Part shown: positions 1 through 9,807 of the stretch, piece by piece
How positions within the stretch are numbered: position 1 is the first letter of the stretch
Layout: each line of letters starts with the position of its first letter
NCBI GenBank assembly: GCA_903849185.1
Contig: CAINIH010000080.1
Coordinates: forward strand, 1 to 32,995
Reading direction: 5' to 3'
Source of the DNA: an uncultured Methylophilaceae bacterium
GTDB taxonomy: Bacteria > Pseudomonadota > Gammaproteobacteria > Burkholderiales > Methylophilaceae
Length of the DNA: 32,995 bases
Translations under genes and position numbers: made by a program
Notes under the pieces: model-generated
Seen by the model: the letters and a program-made list of their open reading frames with translations, nothing else
Databases searched by the model: none
What the model was told of the DNA's origin: nothing

Positions 1-305
1 AAAATAATAGCAATTTTATTTGGCTGAGTGCCTAGATGTTTATCAAGACAGTTATAAGAAACATTTAATTCGCCATCTTCAAACCATTTGTAAAAAGGCG
101 CATTAGAATCATTGAGTGTTTTAGTGAAGGGTTTTTTCCAGATAATTAATTCGCGAGCGAGATCAGCCCAGAACTTCTCGTAATTATCGTTTGCAGCGGC
201 ACATAATTTTTCGTAAGCAGCCATGCCAGATACATTGGCATTTTCTACAAACGCTTGATCCGGATGAAATGTTCTGTGTTCGCTTAAGACTGACTCGATA
301 CCCAT
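1..305 (-). CDS. acs: Acetyl-CoA synthetase (AMP-forming), N-terminal part; gene runs off the left edge
   Basis: Reverse complement translates from ATG at 305 as [101 protein letters not shown]. The [19 protein letters not shown]-type block is typical of the Acs N-terminus. Confidence 0.93.
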   Translation of the reverse strand, partial: MGIESVLSEHRTFHPDQAFVENANVSGMAAYEKLCAAANDNYEKFWADLARELIIWKKPFTKTLNDSNAPFYKWFEDGELNVSYNCLDKHLGTQPNKIAII

Positions 306-474
306 ATACTTTAATTTAAATCCAACTTAAAAAACTAAACCTAATTATTAGTAGTAATTTATTTTATGTAAAGCAAAAAAATTGTACTTCAATAATTTTC
401 ATTATTTAACGCTTGTGACTAAAGCTTTATCTGTGGTAAAAGTCTTTCATCATAATGATTAATGCCAATACATC

Positions 475-2184
475 ATGAATTTAAGAGTCAGATTAAATCT
501 TTTGATTACATTGATTTTGTTGATCTTTTTCGTTTCAATGGGTTACACCATTATGAAAGGGTCAAAAGAATCTATTCAAGAAGGTGTAGAGTCGGCTAAT
601 CGCGTGACTATGCAATTATTGGATACAGTCATCATAAGTTCTGCCCAAAATCCTGAATGGGGATATACCCATGAAGTATTAAAAAGATTTTTAGAGGAAT
701 TGGGCCATGTAAGAAGTAGTGATATTTACTTATATACCCTTCAAGGCGAACTTCTCTATCGTTCACCACCTTCTAAATATCGTTCAGATGATTCACCACC
801 TCCTAAATGGTTTGAGAATTCCTTAACACCCAAAGAGCAAATTGACACGAGAGCCATAAGATTTGGGAAGCTTATTGTAAAGACAAATCCAACAGGCGCT
901 ATAAGAGAGTCATGGTCCAAAATGCATCATTTCTTTTGGATCGCTTTTGTATTTTTTGTATTTTTAAATATCTTAGTTTACTGGATGCTTGGTTTTTGGT
1001 TGCGTCCATTAAAACCTATGGTAGATGCAATTAACAAAATGGGTGAGGGTGATTTTTCAGCAAGACTTCCTAATTTTAATTTGCCTGAATTTGCAGCTAT
1101 TGCGACAAATTTTAATCGTATGGGTAATTCCCTTCAATCTAACATTCGAGAAAACCAAAGACTCGCTTTAATTGCACAACAAACCGCAGATGCGATTGTG
1201 ATTCATGATCTTCAATCTAAAATTTCTTTCTGCAATGCTTCTGCTGAAAAAATCTTTGGCTATACATCAAAAGAAATATTAGGAAAATCAGCTTATGTAC
1301 TTACAGCGAAAGCGCAAGAAAGTGAATTAAGAAAAAACTTTCAATTAATTCATAAGGGTAAAAATATTCATAATATAGAAACTCAAAGAATTAAGAAAAA
1401 TGGCGAAATAGTCGATGTTGCCATTTCATCTTCACCTCTTGTGGACCCTATTACTCATGAGATTATTGGTGACATTTGTAGTATGAGAGATATAAGTGAA
1501 AAGAAAATTGCAGAAGAATCGAAATTAAAACTTGAAGAAAATAGAAAATTCACTCAACTCATTCAAAGTCATATTGAAGATGAGAGAAGAAGTCTAGCAA
1601 GAGAGCTTCATGATGAACTAGGGCAGTATGTTTCTGCTATTAAAATATTTGCATCTAATATATCGAATAAAGCTAAAAAATTATCACCCGAAATAGAAAA
1701 AAATGCTGACTCTGTGATCTCTGCAGCAAATCAGATATATGACGGCATGCACAGCATTATTAAGCAATTAAGACCAAGCTCGCTTGATAACTTAGGGTTG
1801 GCTGAAACTCTAAAAGATACCGTGAACACCTGGCAAAAACAATATCAAGATTTAGAAATTCATTTGTCGATTAAAGGCGATCTTAGCCATTTAAACGAAA
1901 CTTTAAATATAAATATTTATCGAATTATTCAAGAAGCAATGAATAATGTATTGAAACATTCAAAAGCTAAAGCTATTAAAATTAATTTAGTATTAAATAA
2001 AAAAGGACTTTTGGAATTAAACTTTAGTGATGATGGGCAAGGCATGGATCTTAAAAAAGTAGATCAAACAAAAAATTTTGGTATTTTAGGTATGCAAGAG
2101 CGCATTCAATCTCTAAATGGTTCGTTTGAGTTAATTTCTAAAAAGAATCAAGGCACACAGATTTTAATATCTGTGCCCACTTAA
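475..2184 (+). CDS. Membrane sensor histidine kinase: N-terminal TM, periplasmic domain (LapD/MoxY-like), TM, HAMP, PAS, HisKA_3, HATPase
   Basis: ORF of 569 aa. Two hydrophobic segments flank a ~120-aa extracytoplasmic region. HAMP-like (LRPLKPMVDAINKMGEGDFSARLP), PAS, dimerisation/phosphoacceptor box (DERRSLARELHDELGQYVSAIK) and HATPase (NIYRIIQEAMNNVLKHSKA, FGILGMQERI) motifs of the NarX/DegS-type family. Confidence 0.93.
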   Translation: MNLRVRLNLLITLILLIFFVSMGYTIMKGSKESIQEGVESANRVTMQLLDTVIISSAQNPEWGYTHEVLKRFLEELGHVRSSDIYLYTLQGELLYRSPPSKYRSDDSPPPKWFENSLTPKEQIDTRAIRFGKLIVKTNPTGAIRESWSKMHHFFWIAFVFFVFLNILVYWMLGFWLRPLKPMVDAINKMGEGDFSARLPNFNLPEFAAIATNFNRMGNSLQSNIRENQRLALIAQQTADAIVIHDLQSKISFCNASAEKIFGYTSKEILGKSAYVLTAKAQESELRKNFQLIHKGKNIHNIETQRIKKNGEIVDVAISSSPLVDPITHEIIGDICSMRDISEKKIAEESKLKLEENRKFTQLIQSHIEDERRSLARELHDELGQYVSAIKIFASNISNKAKKLSPEIEKNADSVISAANQIYDGMHSIIKQLRPSSLDNLGLAETLKDTVNTWQKQYQDLEIHLSIKGDLSHLNETLNINIYRIIQEAMNNVLKHSKAKAIKINLVLNKKGLLELNFSDDGQGMDLKKVDQTKNFGILGMQERIQSLNGSFELISKKNQGTQILISVPT

Positions 2185-2197
2185 AAAAGGATATAGA

Positions 2198-2836
2198 TTG
2201 AGTCAAATTAAAATATTGCTTGTTGATGATCATGCTGTAGTTCGCATGGGTTTCAAGATGCTTATTGAAGCTGAGGCAGATATTAAAGTTATCGGTGAAG
2301 CCGAAAGTGGAGAAGTAGCAGTTAAACTTTTTCAAGAACTGAAGCCCGATATTATTGTGATGGATATTACGATGCCTGGTATAGGCGGCCTTGAAGCCAT
2401 TGATCGAATTATGGCGAAAGATAAAAATACCAAGATTCTTGTTTTATCAGCACATGAAGATTCGGTGCATCCTAAACGTGTTCTTAATGCAGGTGCGATG
2501 GGCTATTTAACAAAAAGAAGTGCGGCAGAAGAGTTAATTAAAGCAATCAAATCTATACATCAAGGAAAACGTTATCTAGAGCCCAATATTGCTCAACAAA
2601 TGGCGATTACACAGTTATCTGGTGAAACAAATCCTGTAGAGATTCTTTCAGATCGAGAGTTTGAAGTTTTTATGGCTTTAGCTAAAGGTAAAAGTACGAA
2701 TGATATCGCAGATACTTTATGTTTAAGTCCTCGAACAGTAGGCACTCATTTATATAATATTAAGCAGAAATTAAATGCCAATAATTCTGCAGAGATTGCT
2801 CTGATTGCTATTCGCTGCGGTTTAATTGACCCTTGA
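2198..2836 (+). CDS. NarL/FixJ-family response regulator with LuxR-type HTH
   Basis: ORF of 212 aa with TTG start and SD AAAAAAGGA. REC domain (LLVDDHAVVRMG, DIIVMDITMPGIGG, LTKRS) and LuxR HTH (LSDREFEVFMALAKGKSTNDIADTLCLSPRTVGTHLYNIKQKL). Directly downstream of the kinase. Confidence 0.95.
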   Translation: MSQIKILLVDDHAVVRMGFKMLIEAEADIKVIGEAESGEVAVKLFQELKPDIIVMDITMPGIGGLEAIDRIMAKDKNTKILVLSAHEDSVHPKRVLNAGAMGYLTKRSAAEELIKAIKSIHQGKRYLEPNIAQQMAITQLSGETNPVEILSDREFEVFMALAKGKSTNDIADTLCLSPRTVGTHLYNIKQKLNANNSAEIALIAIRCGLIDP

Positions 2837-3685
2837 TTTTAAGCTAATGTTTGACGCGATAGCGCCACTCGCAATAATAAGAATTGCGCCTAATACATCC
2901 TCCATTCGCATCGTCTCATTAAAATAAAGAAGACTGATGACACCTGAAAAAACAATCGTCAGATAAGACAACGCTCCAATCACGAGCGAATTCCCAAGCC
3001 TATACGCCCGTGTCATTGCAATTTGAGCAATAGTCGCTGATAAACCAAGTGGAATAAGTATCCAGACATCATCCCATATTAATCTTTGATAATCGGTAAA
3101 GCTAATCCACAATCCTGAACCTAATGTTGATACCAGTGTGAAATAAAAAACAGTTCGCCAATCAGGCTCATTAAGTTTGCTAAGTTGAATGACATGAATG
3201 TAAGCTAGAGCGGCACCAATGCCTGATATCAAACCTATTAAACCTGCAAACCAACTTTGCCATTCACCATGCGGATCAAGAATAAATAAAGTACCGATAA
3301 AGCCAGTGATAGTGCATAGCAAAATAGATTTTTTTATTTTTTGATGTGAAGTGAGAGGTAGGAAAAATCCAAGAAATATCGGCGAGGTGTAATTGAGTGT
3401 CATCGCAGAACCTAAATTGAGGTGTGCGATAGCATAAAAAAAGAAAGCTAAAGATAAAAAGCCTACAACACCGCGGTCAATTTGTTTTCTCAGGTGAGGC
3501 GTTTTTATTTCTTTTTGACTTATCACAATGTAGATTAAAAGAAATAATAAACTTATAAATGATCGGTAGAAAACAAGCTCTAAACTTGAAAAGTGAGTAG
3601 CACCTAGCTTTACAAATGAACCCATGAGTGAAAAAAAGAAGGTCGCTACGATAATCCATAGCATGCCTTTTTTCTGATTCGTCAT
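2822..3685 (-). CDS. DMT-superfamily EamA transporter
   Basis: Multi-TM protein of two EamA repeats. The ORF track starts at 3715, but ATG at 3685 (MTNQKKGMLWIIVATFFFSLMGS) overlaps the upstream stop as ATGA and is the more likely start. Confidence 0.88.
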   Translation of the reverse strand: MTNQKKGMLWIIVATFFFSLMGSFVKLGATHFSSLELVFYRSFISLLFLLIYIVISQKEIKTPHLRKQIDRGVVGFLSLAFFFYAIAHLNLGSAMTLNYTSPIFLGFFLPLTSHQKIKKSILLCTITGFIGTLFILDPHGEWQSWFAGLIGLISGIGAALAYIHVIQLSKLNEPDWRTVFYFTLVSTLGSGLWISFTDYQRLIWDDVWILIPLGLSATIAQIAMTRAYRLGNSLVIGALSYLTIVFSGVISLLYFNETMRMEDVLGAILIIASGAIASNISLKSRVN

Positions 3686-4800
3686 AGATGCGCAGACATT
3701 TCTGTTTGGTACCATTGATGAAAATGCTTTAACCCATCTTCCAATGGTTCGTGATATGGACCCATATCTTCTTGTTTGTTCTTAAAGAGTAGACGTCTTC
3801 CTTCGTGCATTTTTTCACAAATGATTTTGTCTTCAAGAGCTGTTTCGTTGTAAGCGGCTTGTTGCGCGGCAATATAGTCTTGATCAAAAAGAATCGTTTC
3901 TTCTGGGTAATAAAATTCAATAATATTTCTGCAATGATCTGCATCATCGGGAATGAGATGAGAAACGACAATCACATTGGGATACCATTCGATCATAAAG
4001 AAAGGGTAAATTGTGAGCCAAATTGCCCCAAATGGTGGTTTTGAGTCGCCACTTTGTTCGTTAATCTTGGATTTCCAATGATCATAGATTGGAGAGCTCT
4101 GTGAATGATCTTTTTCCCTAAAAGGTACTTTTTGAATAGATGAAAATGATTTAAATTCCCAAGTTAAATCATCACAGTTCACGATATTGTTAAGACCGGG
4201 ATGAAACGCCCATACATGATAATCTTCAAGATAAACTTCAATGAATGTTTTCCAATTAAAATTGTAATGATCAATTTTGATGGTATGTAATTTGTAAGAT
4301 TCAAAATTTAACAATTGATTTAATTGTTTAAACTCCATCGCGTCCTTGATATTCTTCGACGGTTGCTTTTGTGTTTGTTTAAAAATGAGATCGTGGATTT
4401 CCTCCACCGGAAATGATTCTAAATTTAGACATGGATTTTCTTTAAAGTAAGGCGCGCCTTCCAATTTTCCATCAAGACTATATGTCCAACGATGAAGCGG
4501 GCAGACGATATGTGACGTTGAACCTTTGTTTTCAAGCATAAGTGCTTGCCTATGACGGCAAATATTACTTAATACATTAATTTTTGCATGATTATTTACA
4601 AGAACTGCGGATTGATTAAGCGCATCCAAAACTTGGTAATTACCGTGTTCTGGCGCCATTAAGCGGTGACCTAAATATTTTGGATATTTATCGAAAATCG
4701 CCTTTTTTTCTACCTCGAAAATATGCGGATCGATATAGCTATGGACAGGTAGCTGACTAAAAATCTTAGCTTGGGAATCAACCGATTTGAGTGTCAACAT
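3682..4800 (-). CDS. Aromatic-ring-hydroxylating / Rieske non-heme iron oxygenase alpha-subunit family protein
   Basis: Rieske motif CRHRQALMLENKGSTSHIVCPLHRW (C-x-H...C-x2-H) and mononuclear iron motif EDYHVWAFHPGL. Confidence 0.9.
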   Translation of the reverse strand: MLTLKSVDSQAKIFSQLPVHSYIDPHIFEVEKKAIFDKYPKYLGHRLMAPEHGNYQVLDALNQSAVLVNNHAKINVLSNICRHRQALMLENKGSTSHIVCPLHRWTYSLDGKLEGAPYFKENPCLNLESFPVEEIHDLIFKQTQKQPSKNIKDAMEFKQLNQLLNFESYKLHTIKIDHYNFNWKTFIEVYLEDYHVWAFHPGLNNIVNCDDLTWEFKSFSSIQKVPFREKDHSQSSPIYDHWKSKINEQSGDSKPPFGAIWLTIYPFFMIEWYPNVIVVSHLIPDDADHCRNIIEFYYPEETILFDQDYIAAQQAAYNETALEDKIICEKMHEGRRLLFKNKQEDMGPYHEPLEDGLKHFHQWYQTEMSAHL

Positions 4801-4972
4801 ACGTGATTATTAACTATTGGGAAATGTTTTTTAAAATCTAGGGCAATTTTGCCTTAAATCAGTTTTTTTGCAAACTTAATTTACCTTTTAAGCCCGCTAT
4901 CTTGCTTAAATCGGCTATTTGAGCTACTCTCAATCTTTGAATATTTATGCATTTTTTTAGAGGAGTTTTTAG

Positions 4973-5068
4973 ATGAAAAATCCACTTGATTCAATCTTGG
5001 GAACAATCATTTCAGGCTTAGTTCTAACTTTAGTACTTTACGTTTTTCTTAAAAACTTTATTTTGTAG
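4973..5068 (+). CDS. 31-aa single-TM microprotein (MKNPLDSILGTIISGLVLTLVLYVFLKNFIL)
   Basis: ATG preceded by AGAGGAG (good SD) about 8 nt upstream. Ends at TAG, followed immediately by GGAG, the SD of the next gene. Below the ORF-track length cutoff. Confidence 0.65.
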   Translation: MKNPLDSILGTIISGLVLTLVLYVFLKNFIL

Positions 5069-5079
5069 GAGTTTAAATA

Positions 5080-5571
5080 ATGGAATTTATACCTGGACTT
5101 GCTAGATGGCTTCATATTGTGGCTGGTATTACATGGATTGGTTTACTTTATTACTTTAACTTAGTGCAAATTCCTGCATTAAAAGATGCTGCTGCAGATG
5201 GTTCAGCAGGCGGTATTACAAAGCATGTCGCACCTCGCGCTTTATTATGGTTTAGATGGGCTGCTGTTGCGACTTGGCTTGCAGGCGCTGCAATCTTACA
5301 AGAAAATTTTATTAGCGCATTCACTTTACAAACTGGATATGAAGGCATTGGCATCGGTGCTTGGTTAGGCACAATTATGCTATTTAATGTCTGGGTTCTT
5401 ATTTGGCCAAATCAACAAAAGATTTTAGGCATGGTTCAGGCTTCGGACGATGAAAAAGCTAAAGCCCGCAGAGTCGCTTTCTTAGCTTCAAGAACAAATT
5501 TAATGCTTTCTCTCCCAATGCTTTTCTTTATGGCTAATGGATTGAGTCACCGCGCATTAATCGGTCTTTAA
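5080..5571 (+). CDS. PuuD-like (urate oxidase N-terminal domain family) integral membrane protein, no cytochrome c domain
   Basis: 163-aa hydrophobic protein; RWLHIVAGITWIGLLYYFNLVQIPALK and KHVAPRALLWFRWAA resemble the membrane domain of the PuuD family. Confidence 0.75.
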   Translation: MEFIPGLARWLHIVAGITWIGLLYYFNLVQIPALKDAAADGSAGGITKHVAPRALLWFRWAAVATWLAGAAILQENFISAFTLQTGYEGIGIGAWLGTIMLFNVWVLIWPNQQKILGMVQASDDEKAKARRVAFLASRTNLMLSLPMLFFMANGLSHRALIGL

Positions 5572-5589
5572 TTTAATTTAAGCTGAAAT

Positions 5590-5613
5590 AAACGGAGGCT
5601 TAAGCCTCCGTTT
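5590..5613 (+). terminator. Perfect palindrome AAACGGAGGCTTAAGCCTCCGTTT, probable intrinsic terminator of the PuuD-like gene
   Basis: Perfect 24-nt inverted repeat 18 bp after the stop codon, GC-rich stem with A/T flanks (weak T-tract TTTGTGTTT). Confidence 0.75.
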
Positions 5614-5637
5614 GTGTTTATAAGTACGGAAAATTGT

Positions 5638-6816
5638 ATGTCAAAAATGATGGATACCTATGCTAGACAACCCGTAACCTTTGAAAAAGGCGAAGGCGTT
5701 TGGCTATGGGCTAAAGATGGTAAAAAATATTTGGATGCGTTATCTGGAGTAGCCGTCAATGGGTTGGGCCATACACATCCAAAACTAATCAAAGCTATTA
5801 ATGAGCAAATATCACGATTGATTCACGTATCGAATGTATATCATATTGCTGAACAAGAAAAATTGGCTGAAAAGCTCACTTCCATTGCTCATATGGATAA
5901 TGTCTTTTTCTGTAATTCTGGTTGTGAGGCAAACGAAGCGGCTATCAAATTAGCAAGACTTTATGGGCATCAAAATGGCATTGATACGCCAGAAATTATC
6001 GTCATGGAAAAAGCTTTTCATGGCCGCACGATGGCAACATTATCTGCTACGGGTAATCGAAAAACACAAGCCGGTTTTGAGCCGCTTGTAGGTGGATTTA
6101 TTCGAGTTGCATTCGATGACTTGGAGGCTATTCAACAAATCGCATCAAGAAAAAATAATGTCGTAGCGATTCTTGTAGAGCCTATCCAAGGAGAGGGTGG
6201 TATTAATATTCCAAGCAATATTCAAAATTACCTCAAAGGCTTAAGAGAGATTTGTGATCAACATCATTGGCTTTTAATGTTAGATGAAGTGCAATCCGGC
6301 ATTGGCAGAACAGGAAAATGGTTTGCGCATCAACATACCGCTATTCAACCTGATGTCATGACCCTTGCGAAAGGCTTAGGCTCTGGTGTTCCGATCGGCG
6401 CTTGTTTAGCTAGAGGTAAGGCAAGTCAAGTATTTACTCCGGGCAAACATGGGTCGACTTTTGGCGGCAATCCACTAGCGACCGCAGCCGGTTATGCAAC
6501 ACTTAATATCATTGAAGAAGATAAGCTTTGCAGTCATGCATCAAAAATGGGTGCGTTGATTAATGAGGAATTTACAAAACACTTAAAAGATTGTCCTCAA
6601 GTTAAAGTGATTCGCAATTTGGGTCTCATGATAGGGATTGAGCTTGATCAGCCATGTGGAGATTTAACCAAATTAGCACTAGATGCTGGTCTTCTTATTA
6701 ATGTAACAGCAGATAAAGTTATTCGTCTTCTCCCGCCGCTTGTTATTAATGAGGCGGAAGCAAAAGAACTAGTCGAAAGATTATCTCAAGTGATTAAAAA
6801 TTTTTTAGCGAAGTAG
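5638..6816 (+). CDS. argD: Acetylornithine aminotransferase
   Basis: Class III aminotransferase (LMLDEVQSGIGRTGKWFAHQH, TLAKGLGSGVPIGA). ORF track begins at GTG 5614 inside the terminator flank; ATG at 5638 with SD ACGGA is more likely. Confidence 0.95.
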   Translation: MSKMMDTYARQPVTFEKGEGVWLWAKDGKKYLDALSGVAVNGLGHTHPKLIKAINEQISRLIHVSNVYHIAEQEKLAEKLTSIAHMDNVFFCNSGCEANEAAIKLARLYGHQNGIDTPEIIVMEKAFHGRTMATLSATGNRKTQAGFEPLVGGFIRVAFDDLEAIQQIASRKNNVVAILVEPIQGEGGINIPSNIQNYLKGLREICDQHHWLLMLDEVQSGIGRTGKWFAHQHTAIQPDVMTLAKGLGSGVPIGACLARGKASQVFTPGKHGSTFGGNPLATAAGYATLNIIEEDKLCSHASKMGALINEEFTKHLKDCPQVKVIRNLGLMIGIELDQPCGDLTKLALDAGLLINVTADKVIRLLPPLVINEAEAKELVERLSQVIKNFLAK

Positions 6817-6822
6817 CATTTT

Positions 6823-7746
6823 ATGAAAACAAAACATTTTTTAAGATTTAATGATCTCAAGCGAGATGAGTTTGAATATATTTTTGCGAGAGCAAGTTGG
6901 ATTAAAAAACAATTTAAAGAATACAAACAGTATTGGCCGCTTGTCGATAGAACTTTGGTAATGATCTTCGAGAAAGCAAGCACTCGAACAAGATTATCTT
7001 TTGAAGCGGGTATTCAGCAATTGGGTGGCTCCGCGATTTATTTAAATACAAGAGATTCACAATTAGGTAGAGGTGAGCCGGTGGAAGATGCGGGGCAAGT
7101 AATTTCACGTATGTGTGACCTTGTAATGATCCGAACATTTGAACAAGACATCATTGATCGTTTTGCACAAAACTCAAGAGTGCCTGTGATTAATGGATTA
7201 ACTAACGAATATCATCCATGTCAAATTCTGGCTGATATTTTTACTTACATTGAACACAAAGGTTCTATTCAGGGTAAAACGGTTGCCTGGATTGGCGACT
7301 CCAATAATGTATGTAATACATGGCTTCAAGCTGCTGAAGTTTTAGATTTCAATGTACATGTTTCAACACCGAAAGGTTATGAAGTTGAAGTTGAGCGTGC
7401 AGGCTTATATGGCGACAAACATTTTGAAGAATTTGAAGACCCTATGGACGCTGCAAAAGATGCTGATATTGTCACAACTGATGTATGGACAAGCATGGGT
7501 TTTGAATCTGAAAATGAAGAGCGTTTAAAAGACTTTGCAGATTGGCAGGTGGACCAAGAAATGATGTCAGTGGCATCATCAGATGCTTTGTTTATGCACT
7601 GCCTTCCAGCACACCGAGGCGAAGAAGTGACTGCTGAAGTAATTGACGGCCCTCAAAGTGTTGTATGGGATGAGGCTGAGAATCGTCTTCATGTTCAAAA
7701 GGCATTGATGGAATACCTATTATTAGGAAAAATGAAAAATGAGTGA
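6823..7746 (+). CDS. argF: Ornithine carbamoyltransferase
   Basis: [15 protein letters not shown] carbamoyl-phosphate motif and [13 protein letters not shown] ornithine-binding motif. Confidence 0.97.
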   Translation: MKTKHFLRFNDLKRDEFEYIFARASWIKKQFKEYKQYWPLVDRTLVMIFEKASTRTRLSFEAGIQQLGGSAIYLNTRDSQLGRGEPVEDAGQVISRMCDLVMIRTFEQDIIDRFAQNSRVPVINGLTNEYHPCQILADIFTYIEHKGSIQGKTVAWIGDSNNVCNTWLQAAEVLDFNVHVSTPKGYEVEVERAGLYGDKHFEEFEDPMDAAKDADIVTTDVWTSMGFESENEERLKDFADWQVDQEMMSVASSDALFMHCLPAHRGEEVTAEVIDGPQSVVWDEAENRLHVQKALMEYLLLGKMKNE

Positions 7747-8953
7747 TATTAAAAAAGTTGTTTTAGCTTATTCAGGTGGATTAGACACGTCTGTGATTTT
7801 GAAGTGGCTACAAGAAACCTATCAATGCGAAGTGGTTACTTTTACAGCCGACTTGGGGCAGGGTGATGAATTAGAACCTGCAAGAGAAAAAGCGAAGGCA
7901 GCGGGCGTTAAAGAAATATTTATTGAGGATTTAAAAGAAGAATTTGTGCGAGATTTTGTATTCCCTATGTTTAGAGCGAATACAATTTATGAAGGCGAGT
8001 ATTTGCTCGGCACTTCAATTGCGAGACCACTTATTGCTAAGCGCTTAATTGAGCTTGCTAAAAAAACTAACGCAGATGCTATTTCTCATGGCGCTACTGG
8101 CAAAGGCAATGATCAAGTTCGTTTTGAATTAGGTGCGTATGCACTTAATCCTGATATCAAGATTATTGCGCCATGGCGCGAGTGGGATTTACTGAGCCGA
8201 GAAAAATTACTTCAGTACGCTGAAAAAAATAATATTCCAGTTGAGATGAAACATAAAAAAGGCGGCAGTCCATATAGTATGGATGCCAACTTATTGCATA
8301 TTTCTTATGAAGGACGTCATTTAGAAAATCCCGGAGCTGCACCTGAAGAAGATATGTGGCGTTGGACTGTCAGTCCTGAAAAGGCACCAAATGAATCTGA
8401 AACTATTGAGATTCAATTCAAAAAAGGTGATCCAGTAAGTCTTAATGGCAAAGCTATGAAGGCGCATGAATTGTTAGCCGCACTTAATCAATTAGGTGGA
8501 AAGCATGGTATAGGTCGATTAGATCTTGTAGAAAATCGATATGTCGGTATGAAATCACGAGGTTGTTATGAAACACCTGGCGGTACTATTTTATTAAAAG
8601 CACATCGAGCAATTGAGTCTATTACATTAGATCGTGAAGTAGCTCATCTTAAAGATGACTTGATGCCAAGATTTGCTTCTCTAATTTACAACGGCTATTG
8701 GTGGAGCCCTGAAAGATATGCATTGCAAACTTTAATTGACCATACACAAATGAATGTCAATGGTTGGGTTAAATTGAAACTCTATAAAGGCAATGTCAGT
8801 GTAATAGGAAGAGATAGCGCTACAGACTCTCTTTTCGATACTTCAATTGCAACATTTGAAGATGATCAAGGCGCATACGATCAAAAAGATGCAGCAGGTT
8901 TTATTAAGCTCAATGCTTTAAGAATGAGAATCGCAGCAAAAATTAAAAAATAA
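7739..8953 (+). CDS. argG: Argininosuccinate synthase
   Basis: [15 protein letters not shown] and [13 protein letters not shown] motifs; overlaps argF end by 8 bp. Confidence 0.98.
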   Translation: MSDIKKVVLAYSGGLDTSVILKWLQETYQCEVVTFTADLGQGDELEPAREKAKAAGVKEIFIEDLKEEFVRDFVFPMFRANTIYEGEYLLGTSIARPLIAKRLIELAKKTNADAISHGATGKGNDQVRFELGAYALNPDIKIIAPWREWDLLSREKLLQYAEKNNIPVEMKHKKGGSPYSMDANLLHISYEGRHLENPGAAPEEDMWRWTVSPEKAPNESETIEIQFKKGDPVSLNGKAMKAHELLAALNQLGGKHGIGRLDLVENRYVGMKSRGCYETPGGTILLKAHRAIESITLDREVAHLKDDLMPRFASLIYNGYWWSPERYALQTLIDHTQMNVNGWVKLKLYKGNVSVIGRDSATDSLFDTSIATFEDDQGAYDQKDAAGFIKLNALRMRIAAKIKK

Positions 8954-8964
8954 GGTGAATTTAA

Positions 8965-9276
8965 ATGGCTCAATTTGACAATGTAAGTGTAAAGAAAAAA
9001 GCAAATATTTATTTTGATGGGAAATGCGTGAGTCATACTATCCTTCTTCCAAACGGAACAAGAAGTACAATCGGTGTCATTTTTCCAAGTACATTAACTT
9101 TCAATACGCAAGCAGCTGAAATTATGGAAATTCTTGCTGGACACTGCCGTGTAAAATTACAAGGCGCTTCTGACTGGAGCGAATATAAAGAAGATCAAAA
9201 ATTTTCTGTGCCTGCAAACTCATCGTTTGAAATCGAGACAACAGAGACGCTTCACTACGTTTGTCATTTCGAATAA
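8965..9276 (+). CDS. ppnP: Pyrimidine/purine nucleoside phosphorylase (DUF1255/PpnP family)
   Basis: 103-aa cupin-like protein; [44 protein letters not shown]...W matches the family pattern. Confidence 0.9.
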   Translation: MAQFDNVSVKKKANIYFDGKCVSHTILLPNGTRSTIGVIFPSTLTFNTQAAEIMEILAGHCRVKLQGASDWSEYKEDQKFSVPANSSFEIETTETLHYVCHFE

Positions 9277-9304
9277 ATATATTTATTAAGTAAGGAGATT
9301 TCAT

Positions 9305-9799
9305 ATGCCATCTTTTGATATTTCGTCCGAAGTAAATATGGCTAATTTAACTAATTCTATCGATGTCGCATCTCGAATGATTATCAATCGATACGACTTT
9401 AAAGGTACAAGTGCGAAAGTTGAATTTTCAGAAAAGGAATTAACCATTACACTTTATGGCGATTCCGATTTTCAATTAGGTCAAATTAAAGATATTTTGC
9501 TGCCTGCTATGGAAAAGAAAGAGGCTGATAGCTCTAAAAGACTTGATCCTCAAGATATTCAAACTGTATCTGGAAATAAAGTAAAGCAGGTTTTGAAATT
9601 AAAATCAGGTATTGATAGTGAGCTTGCAAAAAAAATTGTGAAATTGCTGAAAGACAGCGGACTCAAGGTTCAGTCAGCTATTCAAGGCGAAAGCGTTCGT
9701 GTGTCTGGCGCTAAAAGAGACAACTTGCAAGATGCTATAGCATTCGTTAAAAAAAGTATTACTGACTTTCCGCTTCAATTTGGAAACTTTAGAGATTAG
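9305..9799 (+). CDS. yajQ: YajQ family nucleotide (c-di-GMP)-binding protein
   Basis: [37 protein letters not shown], ending with [10 protein letters not shown], typical YajQ. Confidence 0.95.
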   Translation: MPSFDISSEVNMANLTNSIDVASRMIINRYDFKGTSAKVEFSEKELTITLYGDSDFQLGQIKDILLPAMEKKEADSSKRLDPQDIQTVSGNKVKQVLKLKSGIDSELAKKIVKLLKDSGLKVQSAIQGESVRVSGAKRDNLQDAIAFVKKSITDFPLQFGNFRD

Positions 9800-9807
9800 T
9801 TAAGCGC

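Noticed and set aside
3477-3659. Frame-shifted minus-strand ORF inside the EamA gene
   Set aside because: Nested in a better-supported reading frame on the same strand; no family resemblance.
3729-4044. ORFs 3729-3971 (-) and 3805-4044 (+) inside the Rieske oxygenase
   Set aside because: Overlap a clear Rieske coding frame; compositional shadow ORFs.
5151-5372. Two extra ORFs (both strands) inside the PuuD-like gene
   Set aside because: Alternate-frame shadows of a hydrophobic coding sequence; no start context or family.
5614-5637. GTG start of argD at 5614
   Set aside because: Lies against the terminator palindrome; ATG 5638 has an SD and matches the family N-terminus.
9305-9799. YajQ as evidence for a local c-di-GMP signalling system
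   Set aside because: No GGDEF/EAL proteins in the window; YajQ is a widespread housekeeping-type gene.
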